Source: a bacterium
GTDB lineage: Bacteria > Bacillota > Clostridia > Christensenellales > Aristaeellaceae
Direction: 5' to 3'
DNA: 60,996 bases
Assembly (NCBI GenBank): GCA_004563405.1
Contig: SFTH01000016.1
Location: forward strand, 1 to 60,996
Shown here: positions 49,159-60,208 of the stretch, one piece after another
Layout of the letters: each line of letters starts with the position of its first letter
Numbering within the stretch: position 1 is the stretch's first letter
Notes under the pieces: generated by a model
What the model was told of the DNA's origin: nothing
Seen by the model: the letters and a program-made list of their open reading frames with translations, nothing else
Database searches by the model: none
Made by a program: the position numbers and the translations under genes

Positions 49159-51574
49159 GGTGAAAAATCAAATGAATCGCGACGACCGCCTGCTGCGCGC
49201 CGTCTGCACGGTGTTGACCGCCGCGCTGATGGCCGGCTGCGCCGCGCACCTCATTGGCCGGGCGATGGGCTTTGCCCTTTCCTGGCTGCCGGTGTATCTG
49301 ACCGCCGCGGCGGCTGCCGCCGCAGTGCAGGCGGGTCGCCGGGGAATCGGCTGGACCATCGCCGCGGCGGCGGCGCTGGCGCTTGCCGCGGGCGCGCTGC
49401 TGGCGGTGTATCTGCCGGAAATCGCGGAGGCGGCGCGCGCACTGCTGGCCTCGGAGCCGGAGATTGCGGCAAATTATGCCGGCGCGGGCCGGGGCCTTGC
49501 GCTGCTGCTTGCGCTGGTGCTGGGCGCGCTGTTTTCGGGCCTTCTGCACGCGCCATCCTCTGCGCCCCTGGTGCTGCTGGTGGTGCTGGCGTCGGTGATC
49601 TGCGCGCTGGCGGTGAACGAGGAAATCTCCCTGTGGCTGGCGCTTCCGGGTCTGGCGGCGGGCGTGGTGGCCTTCGGACTGCCCGCGGACGCGCGCAGGG
49701 AGGGCGTGCGTCCGGCGCTGCTGGTGCCCGGCGCGCTGCTGGTGGCGCTGGCGCTGCTGCTCACACCGGCGGGTCGCAACACCTGGGAGCCGCTCGAGGA
49801 CCTGGCGGAGCGCATCCGCGCGGTGGTGGACGACTATGTGCGCTTCACCGAGGAGCGCGTGGCCTTCTCCATCAATGAAAAGGGCTACGACCGTGCGGGC
49901 ATGGTCGGCGACAGCGTGGTGGCCATGCTGGGCGGCGTGGCGAATCCCGACGAGGGCGTGGTGATGCGGGTGGAGACCGATTCGGATCTTCTGCTGCGCG
50001 GCACCATCAAGCGCAGCTATACGGGCTACTCCTGGGTGGACAATTCGGCCAAGGCCCGCTATCTCTACTACGACTTTACCCATCGCGGCGTGCGCAACGA
50101 CGTCTTCGACGCGGACACCACCGCCGGCAGCGACGCCTTCGAGACGTGCACGGCGACCGTGGAGATGCTGGAGCAGGGCACCAGCACGCTGTTTGTGCCC
50201 GCCCAGCTGGAAGCGTTTGATATGAGCCTGGCCGACGCAGTGTACTACAATTCCACCGGAGAGATCTTTCTCACCCGGGACGTGGAGCCGGGCGACACCT
50301 ACGAAATCGCCGCGCGCGTGCCCAGGAGCGACGACGCGCTCATTGCCGAAGCGGCCCGGCGGGAGGATGTGCAGGACGAGCGCTTTGCCGCCGCGCGGGC
50401 GGACTACACCGGCCTGCCCGACGGCATTGATTCCCGGGTGTACGCGCTGGCGGTGGAGCTGACCCGGGATTCAGACAACGCGGCGGAGAAGGCCTTCGCC
50501 ATCCAGAACTATCTGGCCCAGAACTATCACTATACGCTGGACGGCGGCACGCCCGCGCCGGGTCAGGACTTTGTCTCGTGGTTTCTGCTGGAGGCGGGGG
50601 AGGGCTATTGCAGCTACTATGCTTCCGCCATGACGGTGCTCTGCCGCATCGCCGGGCTGCCCGCCCGCTATGTGGAGGGCTATTATGTGCCCGCCCAGGG
50701 CGGCGAGACCATCGTCACCGGCCGCAACGCCCACGCCTGGGTGGAGGTCTATCTCAACGGCCTGGGCTGGGTGGCCTTCGATCCCACCCAGCGGGCCGTG
50801 GAGGCCCACGGCGGCGGGGACCCGGGGGCGCTGGACCCGAGCGGAACGCCGCCGGATCAGGGCTCCACGGATGAAGAGGGCGGCGAGACGCCCTTTGAGA
50901 ACGACGATATCGCCCAGAACCCCGGCGACGAGCCCACGCCCAGCCCCACGCCGGACGCAGGCGACGCGCAGATCGCGCCCGAGGATACGCCCACGCCCGC
51001 GCCGGACGACGGCGACGGCTTGAACGAGCCGCAGGACGAACCCACGCCCGAGGCGGACGGCGCGCCGGAGGAGCCGGAGTTGCCGCCGGAGGCGCAGGGC
51101 GACGCGCCGGAGGAACAGAGCGCGCGCAGCCGCGCGTGGCTGTGGATTCTGTTGGCGGCGCTTCTGGTCATTGGCCTGATTGCCCTGCTGGTGCTCTGGC
51201 TGCGCCGGCGGCTGGCGCGGACCGATCCGCTGAAGCTCTGCGCCGCGGCGGAGAGCGCCCAAGCGGCGGCGATGATCCTCTATCGGAGCCTTTTGACCCT
51301 GTTGAGTCAGCTCGGCCAGGCGCCCTCCAGCGGCGAGACCCCCGAGGCCTTCGCCCAGCGGGTGACGGCATCCATTCCCAATCCCGCCTATGAGAGATTC
51401 GTCTCCGGCGTGGCGCGCAGCCGCTATTCCGGCCGGCCGGTCTCCCGGGAGGTCGTGGACGCGGGCAGAGAGGCCTATGTGGTCTTCCTGAACGGCATGC
51501 GCCGGGGCGAGCGCCTGCGCTTCCACGTCCGGCGCGCGCTGCGCGGCCTGGGTAGCTTCGAACGCATCCCATAA
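49148..51574 (+). CDS. Membrane transglutaminase-like protein with DUF4129 tail
   Basis: 808 aa. N-terminal membrane part (about 10-220, six to seven helices), an extracellular transglutaminase-like domain, a Pro/Glu/Asp/Thr-rich linker (about 560-650), one membrane helix (about 657-680) and a cytoplasmic DUF4129-like end. The catalytic triad fits: Cys488 in GEGYCSYYA, His529 in NAHAWVEV, Asp545 in FDPTQ. The protein could crosslink or cleave surface proteins. ATG 49148 overlaps the DUF58 gene; ATG 49172, which follows AAGGTG, is an alternative. Third gene of the operon. Confidence 0.88.
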   Translation: MWNKVKNQMNRDDRLLRAVCTVLTAALMAGCAAHLIGRAMGFALSWLPVYLTAAAAAAAVQAGRRGIGWTIAAAAALALAAGALLAVYLPEIAEAARALLASEPEIAANYAGAGRGLALLLALVLGALFSGLLHAPSSAPLVLLVVLASVICALAVNEEISLWLALPGLAAGVVAFGLPADARREGVRPALLVPGALLVALALLLTPAGRNTWEPLEDLAERIRAVVDDYVRFTEERVAFSINEKGYDRAGMVGDSVVAMLGGVANPDEGVVMRVETDSDLLLRGTIKRSYTGYSWVDNSAKARYLYYDFTHRGVRNDVFDADTTAGSDAFETCTATVEMLEQGTSTLFVPAQLEAFDMSLADAVYYNSTGEIFLTRDVEPGDTYEIAARVPRSDDALIAEAARREDVQDERFAAARADYTGLPDGIDSRVYALAVELTRDSDNAAEKAFAIQNYLAQNYHYTLDGGTPAPGQDFVSWFLLEAGEGYCSYYASAMTVLCRIAGLPARYVEGYYVPAQGGETIVTGRNAHAWVEVYLNGLGWVAFDPTQRAVEAHGGGDPGALDPSGTPPDQGSTDEEGGETPFENDDIAQNPGDEPTPSPTPDAGDAQIAPEDTPTPAPDDGDGLNEPQDEPTPEADGAPEEPELPPEAQGDAPEEQSARSRAWLWILLAALLVIGLIALLVLWLRRRLARTDPLKLCAAAESAQAAAMILYRSLLTLLSQLGQAPSSGETPEAFAQRVTASIPNPAYERFVSGVARSRYSGRPVSREVVDAGREAYVVFLNGMRRGERLRFHVRRALRGLGSFERIP

Positions 51575-51580
51575 ATTCAT

Positions 51581-51610
51581 TTGTCAAAACATGGGAAGCT
51601 GTGCTATACT
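51581..51610 (+). promoter_or_regulatory. Promoter of secA
   Basis: TTGTCA (51581-51586), 18-bp spacer, TATACT (51605-51610), immediately repeated as TATACT at 51612-51617. Confidence 0.7.
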
Positions 51611-51646
51611 GTATACTGCGTAAGTAGAGACGCACGGAGGTCTGAT

Positions 51647-54391
<2,745 letters not shown>

Positions 54392-54483
54392 AGCGACGGG
54401 CGCGGAGGAATTCCCCCGTAGCGCAATCCATGTGCGAAACAACCTGACAACGGGACATAATATTGAGTTTGGATGTGAACGAT

Positions 54484-55581
54484 ATGATTGAAATGGAAGT
54501 CTTCAAGCAGGATCTGACCGCCGTGCGCAGCATGATTGCCGAGGCGGGCGAGTCGCTGCACGTGGATCATCTGCGGGAGCAGCTGGTGGAGTATCAGGAG
54601 GACATGGGCTCCAACGGCTTCTGGGACGACACCGAGCGCGCCACGCGCATCTCGGCCAAGGCGAACTCCACGGAGAACCGCATCAAGCACTACGAGAGCC
54701 TGATCAACCGCGCGGACGAGATCGAGATCATGATGGAGCTGGCCGAGGAGGAAGACGACGAATCCATGGCCGAGGACATCAAGAAGGAATTCGCCTCGCT
54801 GAAGGAGGATCTGGAGAGCCTGCGCCTTCAGACGCTGCTCACCGGCGAGTACGACGACTGCAACTGCATCCTCACGCTGCACGCGGGCGCGGGCGGAACC
54901 GAGGCCCAGGACTGGACGCAGATGCTCTACCGCATGTACACCCGCTTCTGCGAGCGCATGGGCTTTCAGGTCAAGGAGCTGGACTATCTGGACGGCGACG
55001 AGGCCGGCATCAAGTCCGTCTCCTTCGAGGTCAGCGGCGACTACGCATACGGCTATCTCAAGGCCGAGCGCGGCGTGCACCGCCTGGTGCGCATCTCGCC
55101 CTTCGACGCCAACGCCCGCCGGCACACCTCCTTTGCATCGCTGGACGTTTCGCCCATCATCGTGGACAACAGCGAGATTGAGATTCGCAACGAGGATCTG
55201 CGCATCGACACCTATCGCGCCTCCGGCAAGGGCGGCCAGCACGTTAACCGTACCGACTCCGCCGTGCGCATCACCCACCTGCCCACCGGCATCGTGGTGC
55301 AGTGCCAGAATGAGCGCAGTCAGCTCCAGAACAAGGAGATGTGCTTCATCTGGCTGCGCGCCAAGCTGGCTGAACTCAAGGAGCAGCAGCGGCAGGAGCA
55401 GATGGGCGACATCAAGGGCGAATTGAAGAAGATCGAGTGGGGCAGCCAGATCCGCTCCTACGTCTTCCAGCCCTACACGCTGGTCAAGGACCACCGCACC
55501 GGCTATGAGATGGGCGACATCAACGCCGTGATGGACGGCAAGCTGGAGGGCTTTGTGACCAGCTATTTGCAGAAGCTGTAA
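54484..55581 (+). CDS. prfB: Peptide chain release factor 2 (no programmed frameshift)
   Basis: 365-aa RF2 reading UGA and UAA. GGQ motif in SGKGGQHVNRTDSAVR, the SPF anticodon-like motif in VRISPFD, and LHAGAGGTEAQDW. In most bacteria prfB carries an in-frame TGA near codon 25 bypassed by a +1 frameshift. Here the equivalent segment reads GESLHVDH without any TGA or CTTTGAC slip site, so the gene is translated straight through. ATG 54484 is preferred; TTG 54463 is an in-frame alternative with seven more codons. Follows secA by 92 bp. Confidence 0.92.
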   Translation: MIEMEVFKQDLTAVRSMIAEAGESLHVDHLREQLVEYQEDMGSNGFWDDTERATRISAKANSTENRIKHYESLINRADEIEIMMELAEEEDDESMAEDIKKEFASLKEDLESLRLQTLLTGEYDDCNCILTLHAGAGGTEAQDWTQMLYRMYTRFCERMGFQVKELDYLDGDEAGIKSVSFEVSGDYAYGYLKAERGVHRLVRISPFDANARRHTSFASLDVSPIIVDNSEIEIRNEDLRIDTYRASGKGGQHVNRTDSAVRITHLPTGIVVQCQNERSQLQNKEMCFIWLRAKLAELKEQQRQEQMGDIKGELKKIEWGSQIRSYVFQPYTLVKDHRTGYEMGDINAVMDGKLEGFVTSYLQKL

Positions 55582-55589
55582 TATGATGT

Positions 55590-55610
55590 GGCGGGGGACG
55601 CGTCCCCCGC
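55590..55610 (+). terminator. Hairpin after prfB
   Basis: A perfect palindrome GCGGGGGACG/CGTCCCCCGC lies 10 bases after the prfB stop. Short and followed by CGCTGTTTCG; it is within 20 bases of the next gene's start, so may only attenuate. Confidence 0.5.
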
Positions 55611-55629
55611 CGCTGTTTCGGGAGACAGC

Positions 55630-56385
55630 ATGAAGAAAAGGATACGGTTCGTCGCAGACCTGCTGTGGTGGCTGTGCTTTGCGCTCTACTTCATCTCCAG
55701 CGCAGTGCTGGAGATCGGAACAAATGAGACGCTCTACTGCGAGCTCCAGACCCGTGCGGGCCTGCCGGAATCGGCGGGAATTTCTGCGGAGGCGCTGGAG
55801 AAGCTGGACGTGCACCTCGCCAGCTGCCTGCGGGGCAGAGAGGACTGGAACGTGGAGTGGCTGAACCCCGAGGGCGGGCCGCTGCGCGTGGTGGTGGACG
55901 GCGTGGAGCAGGACGCCTTCAACGCGCGGGAGATTGCGCACATGGAGGACTGCCAGCGCCTGTTCGGGCTCCTGCGGACGCTGCGCCTGGGTCTCGCCAT
56001 TGCGGCGGTGCTGCTGCTTCCGCTCATCATGATCTCGGAATGGAAGGAAAAACCCGCGCGCGCAGGCAGCGTGGCACCGGTGTGGATCACTTCACTGATT
56101 CTCATCGTTCCGCTCGCCCTCTTCGGTATCTGGGCGGCGGTGGACTTTGGCTCTGCCTTCACCTTCTTCCACCATCTGCTGTTTACCAACGATCTGTGGC
56201 TGCTGGATCCCGCCACCGACCTGCTGATCCGCATCTGCCCGTCGAGCATGTTCGCCAATATGGGTCTGCGCATCGCCCTGCGCGCGGTGGCGGTGCTGCT
56301 GGGTGTGCCGCTGCTGATCACCATCCTGAAATGGATTTCGAATCGAGTACGAAAGAGGAAAGCGAATGAAACCGTTGAACTATGA
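55630..56385 (+). CDS. DUF1461 / TIGR01906-type integral membrane protein
   Basis: 251-aa membrane protein with four helices (about 5-25, 118-137, 150-172, 215-236). The family pattern FNAREIAHMEDCQRLF (about 97-112) and FFHHLLFTNDLWLLDPATDLLIRICP (read in pieces) identify it as the DUF1461 family, of unknown function, widespread in Firmicutes. GGGAG precedes the ATG. It overlaps tsaD by 20 bp, so the two are probably co-translated. Confidence 0.8.
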   Translation: MKKRIRFVADLLWWLCFALYFISSAVLEIGTNETLYCELQTRAGLPESAGISAEALEKLDVHLASCLRGREDWNVEWLNPEGGPLRVVVDGVEQDAFNAREIAHMEDCQRLFGLLRTLRLGLAIAAVLLLPLIMISEWKEKPARAGSVAPVWITSLILIVPLALFGIWAAVDFGSAFTFFHHLLFTNDLWLLDPATDLLIRICPSSMFANMGLRIALRAVAVLLGVPLLITILKWISNRVRKRKANETVEL

Positions 56386-57439
56386 GGCGCGCATGCGCGA
56401 AAAGGCGGACGCGCTGCGTCAAAGGGGACACGCCCGGATCCTTGCGGTGGAGTCCTCCTGCGACGAGACGGCCATCGCCATCGTGGAGGACGGCCGCGTC
56501 GAGCGCGCCAACGCCATCGCCAGCCAGATCGACGTGCACGCCCTCTACGGCGGCGTGGTGCCCGAGATCGCCAGCCGCATGCATGTGGAGGCCATCGACC
56601 CGCTGCTGGAAATGGCGCTTGAAGAGGCAGGCTGCACGCTGGAGGACGTCGACGCGATCGCCGTCACCTACGGCCCCGGTCTTGTGGGTGCGCTGCTTAC
56701 CGGCGTGAGCTGGGCCAAGGCCCTGGCCTACGCCCGGGATCTGCCGCTGATTCCCGTCAACCACATCGAGGGCCACGTCAGCGCGAACTACGTCGCCCAT
56801 CCGGAGCTTACGCCGCCCTTCGTCTGCCTGGTGGCCTCCGGCGGACACAGCCACATCGTGGCTGTGGACCACTACGGCAGCTACCGCCTGCTGGGCCAGA
56901 CCACCGACGACGCGGCGGGCGAGGCCTTCGACAAGGTGGCGCGCGTGCTGAGTATTCCCTATCCCGGCGGCCCGCTGCTGGACAGGCTGGCGGACGAGGG
57001 CGACGACCACGCCTACAAATTCCCCCGGCCCCACACCGAGGGCAGGTACGACTTCTCCTTCAGCGGCCTCAAGACTGCCGTCATCAACCAGGCCCACAAC
57101 CTGCGCCAGCAGGGGCAGGAGATTTCCGCCAAGGACTTCGCCGCCTCCTTCCGCAGGAGCGTGGTGGATCTGCTGGTGGACAAGACGCTGCTTGCGGCCC
57201 GGGATGCGGGCGCGGAGCAGTTGGCTGTGGCGGGCGGCGTGGCTGCCAACTCCCTCCTGCGGCGGGAGCTCGTGCGCCGGGGCGAGGCGGCGGGTCTGAG
57301 GGTGTTCGTGCCGCCGAAGCGGCTGTGCACCGACAATGCGGTGATGATCGGCGCGGCGGGCTTTTACAGCCTGATGGCAGGGGAACTCGCGCCTCTGCGC
57401 CTGAACGCGCTGCCCTCGCTGCGGATGTTCGGAGACTGA
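56366..57439 (+). CDS. tsaD: tRNA threonylcarbamoyladenosine transferase TsaD
   Basis: 357-aa ASKHA-fold enzyme that installs t6A37 on ANN-reading tRNAs with TsaB and TsaE. Metal ligands are seen in NHIEGH (H-x-x-x-H), nucleotide binding in ASGGHSH and AGGVAANS, and the late Asp in CTDNAVM. Length is usual for the family. Ends with a strong terminator, so it closes the secA-prfB-DUF1461-tsaD block. Confidence 0.95.
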   Translation: MKPLNYEARMREKADALRQRGHARILAVESSCDETAIAIVEDGRVERANAIASQIDVHALYGGVVPEIASRMHVEAIDPLLEMALEEAGCTLEDVDAIAVTYGPGLVGALLTGVSWAKALAYARDLPLIPVNHIEGHVSANYVAHPELTPPFVCLVASGGHSHIVAVDHYGSYRLLGQTTDDAAGEAFDKVARVLSIPYPGGPLLDRLADEGDDHAYKFPRPHTEGRYDFSFSGLKTAVINQAHNLRQQGQEISAKDFAASFRRSVVDLLVDKTLLAARDAGAEQLAVAGGVAANSLLRRELVRRGEAAGLRVFVPPKRLCTDNAVMIGAAGFYSLMAGELAPLRLNALPSLRMFGD

Positions 57440-57461
57440 AGAGCAATACAGAGTTTGTCCT

Positions 57462-57501
57462 GAAGGCGGGGCGGAAGAAATGAATCTTCCGCCCCGCCTT
57501 C
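57462..57501 (+). terminator. Terminator of tsaD
   Basis: A perfect 16-bp stem (GAAGGCGGGGCGGAAG and its complement) with an 8-base AT-rich loop lies 22 bases past the stop; the flank CTTCAG is only mildly T-rich. Confidence 0.78.
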
Positions 57502-57957
57502 CTTCAGAGATAACGTATAATTTAAAAACACATACACGAAATACTTTTGCAACATTTATTCATATAATTGACGCGAATCCATCGGGGGATCGGCTGTGGA
57601 ATTTCCGCCGAAAACGGGTGAAATCGTATGATTTGGACGAAAATGAGGCGAAAAAAACGCGCTGTTGTCATAAAAACCGACTGAATTTGAAGAACCTGCG
57701 CCAATAATAAACCGAAGTCTGTGCAATACAGTTTATCCACATTCATGCAAGATGTGGATAAATTCTGAAAAGCCCGGTAAAACCGGGGAAAAAGGGCCTG
57801 AAGCTGTGGAAAACCGTGTGGAAAATGTGGATTTCTCCCCGGGAGTCGCGCGTGAATATACATGCCCGGGGCGGCGTTTATGCACGCACGCAGGGAGATT
57901 CGTGAAAAGTTTTACAATATTTTGCCCATTTTGCTTGTTTGGAAACATTTCTTCTGC
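57502..57957. other. AT-rich gene-free region with a DnaA-box cluster
   Basis: Between the tsaD terminator and mrnC there is a 0.5-kb gene-free block. It is AT-rich, notably 57505-57575. Four sequences fit the DnaA box consensus TTWTNCACA exactly: 57733-57741 (plus), 57753-57761, 57805-57813 and 57817-57825 (minus). Near matches lie at 57826-57834 and 57595-57603. The first two form an 11-bp inverted repeat (TTTATCCACAT) spaced by 9 bp. This is the make-up of a replication origin or a DnaA titration/control site, but no dnaA, dnaN or rpmH is in the window and the genes on both sides point the same way. I call it a DnaA-box cluster only. Confidence 0.7.
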
Positions 57958-57963
57958 TATACT
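57935..57963 (+). promoter_or_regulatory. Promoter of the mrnC-rlmB-yacP-sigH unit
   Basis: TTGTTT (57935-57940), 17-bp spacer, TATACT (57958-57963), 83 bp ahead of mrnC. Confidence 0.72.
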
Positions 57964-58045
57964 GGTATCGTGCATAATCGGGAAATATGTGTGCAAATGA
58001 ATGTGGCGCGCTTTTTTGCGGCGAAGGAGCAGGTAAACGGCAGGA

Positions 58046-58450
58046 ATGGAACACGGATTTGAGCACAATGCGCTGCCCGGATCGCTGGAACTGGCCTATC
58101 TGGGGGATACAATCTACGATCTCTATGTGCGCAGGCGCCTGGTGCGCCGGGGTGGCAGGGTGCAGCGGATGCACCGGGAGGCGGTTTCGCTGGTGTGCGC
58201 CCACGCGCAGGCGGAGGCCTTCGGACGCATCGAACCGCATTTGACGGAGGCGGAGGCCGCCGTGGCCAGGCGGGCGCGCAACGCCCACCAGAATCCGCCG
58301 CGGCACGCCGATCCTGCGGAATATCACCGGGCCACGGCGCTGGAGGCGCTGATCGGCTATCTATATCTCACGGACCAGCAGGCGCGCGTGGACGAGCTGA
58401 TGCGCCTGGCGCTCCCGGAGGAAGCTACGGAGGAAAGCCATGGGGAATGA
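58046..58450 (+). CDS. mrnC: Mini-ribonuclease III
   Basis: 134-aa dimeric RNase lacking the dsRNA-binding domain of RNase III. It has LAYLGDTIYDLYVRRRLV (catalytic Asp in the GD-x-x-Y/F-D motif) and a late ALEALIGYLYL with the second acidic residue. In Bacillus it matures 23S rRNA. The stop overlaps the rlmB start. The ribosome site is weak (AGGA only 2 nt from ATG; AAGGAGC about 15 nt away), and a short out-of-frame peptide frame (57997-58062) just upstream ends inside it, so translation could be coupled. Confidence 0.88.
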   Translation: MEHGFEHNALPGSLELAYLGDTIYDLYVRRRLVRRGGRVQRMHREAVSLVCAHAQAEAFGRIEPHLTEAEAAVARRARNAHQNPPRHADPAEYHRATALEALIGYLYLTDQQARVDELMRLALPEEATEESHGE

Positions 58451-59654
58451 ACAGCGCCGCGGCGAGGGCCGCGGAGATACGAAGAATGGACGCTACGGCG
58501 AGGGCCGCGGAGATATGCGGAATGAACAGCGCCGCGGCGAGGGCCGCGGAGATACGAAGAATGGACGCTACGGCGAGGGCCGCGGCGACATGCGGAATGA
58601 ACAGCGCCGCGGCGAGGGCCGCGGAGATATGAAAAACGGACGCTACGGCGAGAACCGCGCGGAGCGGAATATGCGCGGCGCGGCCCGCAGAACCTATCCC
58701 GTGGCGGAGGACGGACAGGCGGATTTCTACCGCGGAAACGGCGGGCGGAGCGCGCGCGGCGCAGGCCCCCGGGTGGGCGCGGTATACGCCAATGTGCCTG
58801 CGGCCCGCAGGGTGGACGCGCAGGACGATTTCCGCCCCGCGCGGGAGGGACGCTTCGAATCCGGCGGAGCGGTCGGGCACGATTTGCCCGCTCCCCGGGA
58901 GCGCCCTGCAGCGGACAAGGTGGAGGAGAATGAAAACCTGCTGGTGGGGCGCAATCCCATCCGCGAGGCGCTGAAGTCCGGGCGGCCGGTGGAGAAGCTG
59001 CTGGTGGCCCAGGGCGACCTCTCCGGCGCGGCGCGGGACATCATCCGCATGGCCCGGGAGGCCGGCGCGGTGGTGCAGCAGGTGGACCGCAGCCGTTTGG
59101 ATCAGATCTATCCGGCCCATCAGGGCATGCTGGCCTATGTGGCGGCGGTGGAATACCGTACCCTGGACGATGCGTTTGAGTGCGCGGCCCGGCGGGGCGA
59201 GGATCCCTTCCTCGTGGTGCTGGACGGCGTGACCGATCCCCACAATCTGGGCGCGATCATCCGCTCGGCGGAGTGCGCGGGCGTCCACGGCGTGATCGTG
59301 CCGGAGCGGCGCGCGGCGGGGTTGGGCCCGGCGGCGGCGAAGGCGGCGGCCGGCGCACTGAACTACATGCGCATCGTGCGGGTGAAGAATCTGAACCGGA
59401 CGATCGAGGAGCTCAAGGCGCGGGGCGTGTGGGTCATCGGCACGGCCATGGACGGGGAGGACGCGCTGCGCGCCGACCTCACCGGGCCGATGGCGCTGGT
59501 GATCGGTTCGGAGGGCGAGGGCATCTCCCGGCTGACCCTGGAAAAGTGCGACCGGACGCTGACGCTTCCCATGAAGGGGAGCATCGAATCCCTGAACGCC
59601 TCGGTGGCGGCGGGCGTATTGATGTACGAGGTCGTCCGGGCGCGGGCAAAGTGA
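58440..59654 (+). CDS. rlmB: 23S rRNA 2'-O-ribose methyltransferase RlmB with repeat-built RG-rich tail
   Basis: 404 aa. The SpoU-type methyltransferase core (about 165-404) carries GRNPIREAL, GVTDPHNLGAIIRSA, VIGSEGEGI and SLNASVAAGVLMYE, matching RlmB/YacO, which methylates a guanosine of 23S rRNA. Residues 1-165 are an extra, disordered, charged tail. Its first 75 residues are three copies of a 25-residue unit rich in R-G-E-G-R-G-D and N-G-R-Y-G. Ordinary RlmB proteins start close to the core. The ATG overlaps the mrnC stop by 11 bp. It precedes the yacP-like gene with a 4-bp overlap. Confidence 0.92.
   Translation: MGNEQRRGEGRGDTKNGRYGEGRGDMRNEQRRGEGRGDTKNGRYGEGRGDMRNEQRRGEGRGDMKNGRYGENRAERNMRGAARRTYPVAEDGQADFYRGNGGRSARGAGPRVGAVYANVPAARRVDAQDDFRPAREGRFESGGAVGHDLPAPRERPAADKVEENENLLVGRNPIREALKSGRPVEKLLVAQGDLSGAARDIIRMAREAGAVVQQVDRSRLDQIYPAHQGMLAYVAAVEYRTLDDAFECAARRGEDPFLVVLDGVTDPHNLGAIIRSAECAGVHGVIVPERRAAGLGPAAAKAAAGALNYMRIVRVKNLNRTIEELKARGVWVIGTAMDGEDALRADLTGPMALVIGSEGEGISRLTLEKCDRTLTLPMKGSIESLNASVAAGVLMYEVVRARAK
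58446..58665 (+). repeat. 75-bp tandem repeat (about three copies) inside rlmB
   Basis: Copies start at 58446, 58521 and 58596. The first two are almost identical over 75 bp (25 codons); the third diverges after about 45 bp. The repeat keeps the reading frame, so it lengthens the tail in 25-residue steps. The unit itself is internally repetitive (GAGGGCCGCGG twice per unit), so it is prone to slippage. Confidence 0.9.
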
Positions 59655-60193
59655 AGCGCGGAACGGGCGCGCCGCGGCGCATACTGATCGTGGACGGCTA
59701 CAACGTGATCAACGTGCGCAAGCCCGTGCGCGAGAGTCGCGGCCTGGAGGACGCGCGCCGGGCGCTGACCGACCGGCTGCACGATTACGCCGGCTGGTCG
59801 GGGCAAAGCATCGTGCTGGTGTACGACGCATGGCTCTCCGACCGCAGGCAGCGCAGCATCGAGGAGCGCGGGCCGCTGAAGGTGGTGTTCACCATGAAGG
59901 GCGAGACCGCAGACTGCTACATCGAGCGGCTGTGCGACGAGCTGGCGGAGGACGTGGCGCTGCGGCGGGTGGAGCTGCGGGTGGCCACGTCGGATCTGGT
60001 GGAGCAGACCATCGCCTTCGGGCGGGGCGCGGTGCGCCTGTCCTCCCGGGAGCTGCTTCTGGAGATGGATCGGGCCGTCAGCGAGCGGGGCGGACGCGCG
60101 TCCAGCGCCGGAACCCGGAGCGTCTCCGTGGCGGAGCGGCTGCCGGTGGACGTGCGCGCGCGCCTGGAAGAGATGCGCCGGGGAGAATACTGA
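59651..60193 (+). CDS. NYN-domain ribonuclease, YacP/Rae1-like
   Basis: 180 aa. Starts LIVDGYNVIN, the NYN (PIN-like) hallmark, followed by LVYDAW and acidic residues in the middle (TADCYIERL, VATSD). In Bacillus, Rae1 (YacP) cuts certain mRNAs in the ribosomal A site. The GTG start overlaps the rlmB stop (GTGA). Gene order mrnC-rlmB-yacP-sigH is the same as in Bacillus, supporting this identity. It has a longer N-terminal basic leader (KRGTGAPRR). Confidence 0.88.
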   Translation: MKRGTGAPRRILIVDGYNVINVRKPVRESRGLEDARRALTDRLHDYAGWSGQSIVLVYDAWLSDRRQRSIEERGPLKVVFTMKGETADCYIERLCDELAEDVALRRVELRVATSDLVEQTIAFGRGAVRLSSRELLLEMDRAVSERGGRASSAGTRSVSVAERLPVDVRARLEEMRRGEY

Positions 60194-60208
60194 GAGCGGA
60201 GGAGACGG

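Noticed and set aside
54455..54460. Promoter of prfB (CATAAT)
   Set aside because: No acceptable -35 at 16-18 bp; prfB can be read through from secA, with no terminator between them.
57502..57957. Confirmed chromosomal replication origin
   Set aside because: The DnaA boxes are real, but gene direction does not change here, no dnaA/dnaN/rpmH is nearby and I cannot compute GC skew, so I report only a box cluster.
57997..58062. Short leader peptide before mrnC
   Set aside because: A 21-codon ATG frame overlaps the mrnC start, but it has no clear ribosome site and no regulatory pattern such as codon runs; kept only as a remark.
58446..58665. CRISPR-like or satellite array
   Set aside because: Three head-to-tail 75-bp copies with no spacers, in frame inside rlmB and preserving codons; this is a protein-coding repeat.
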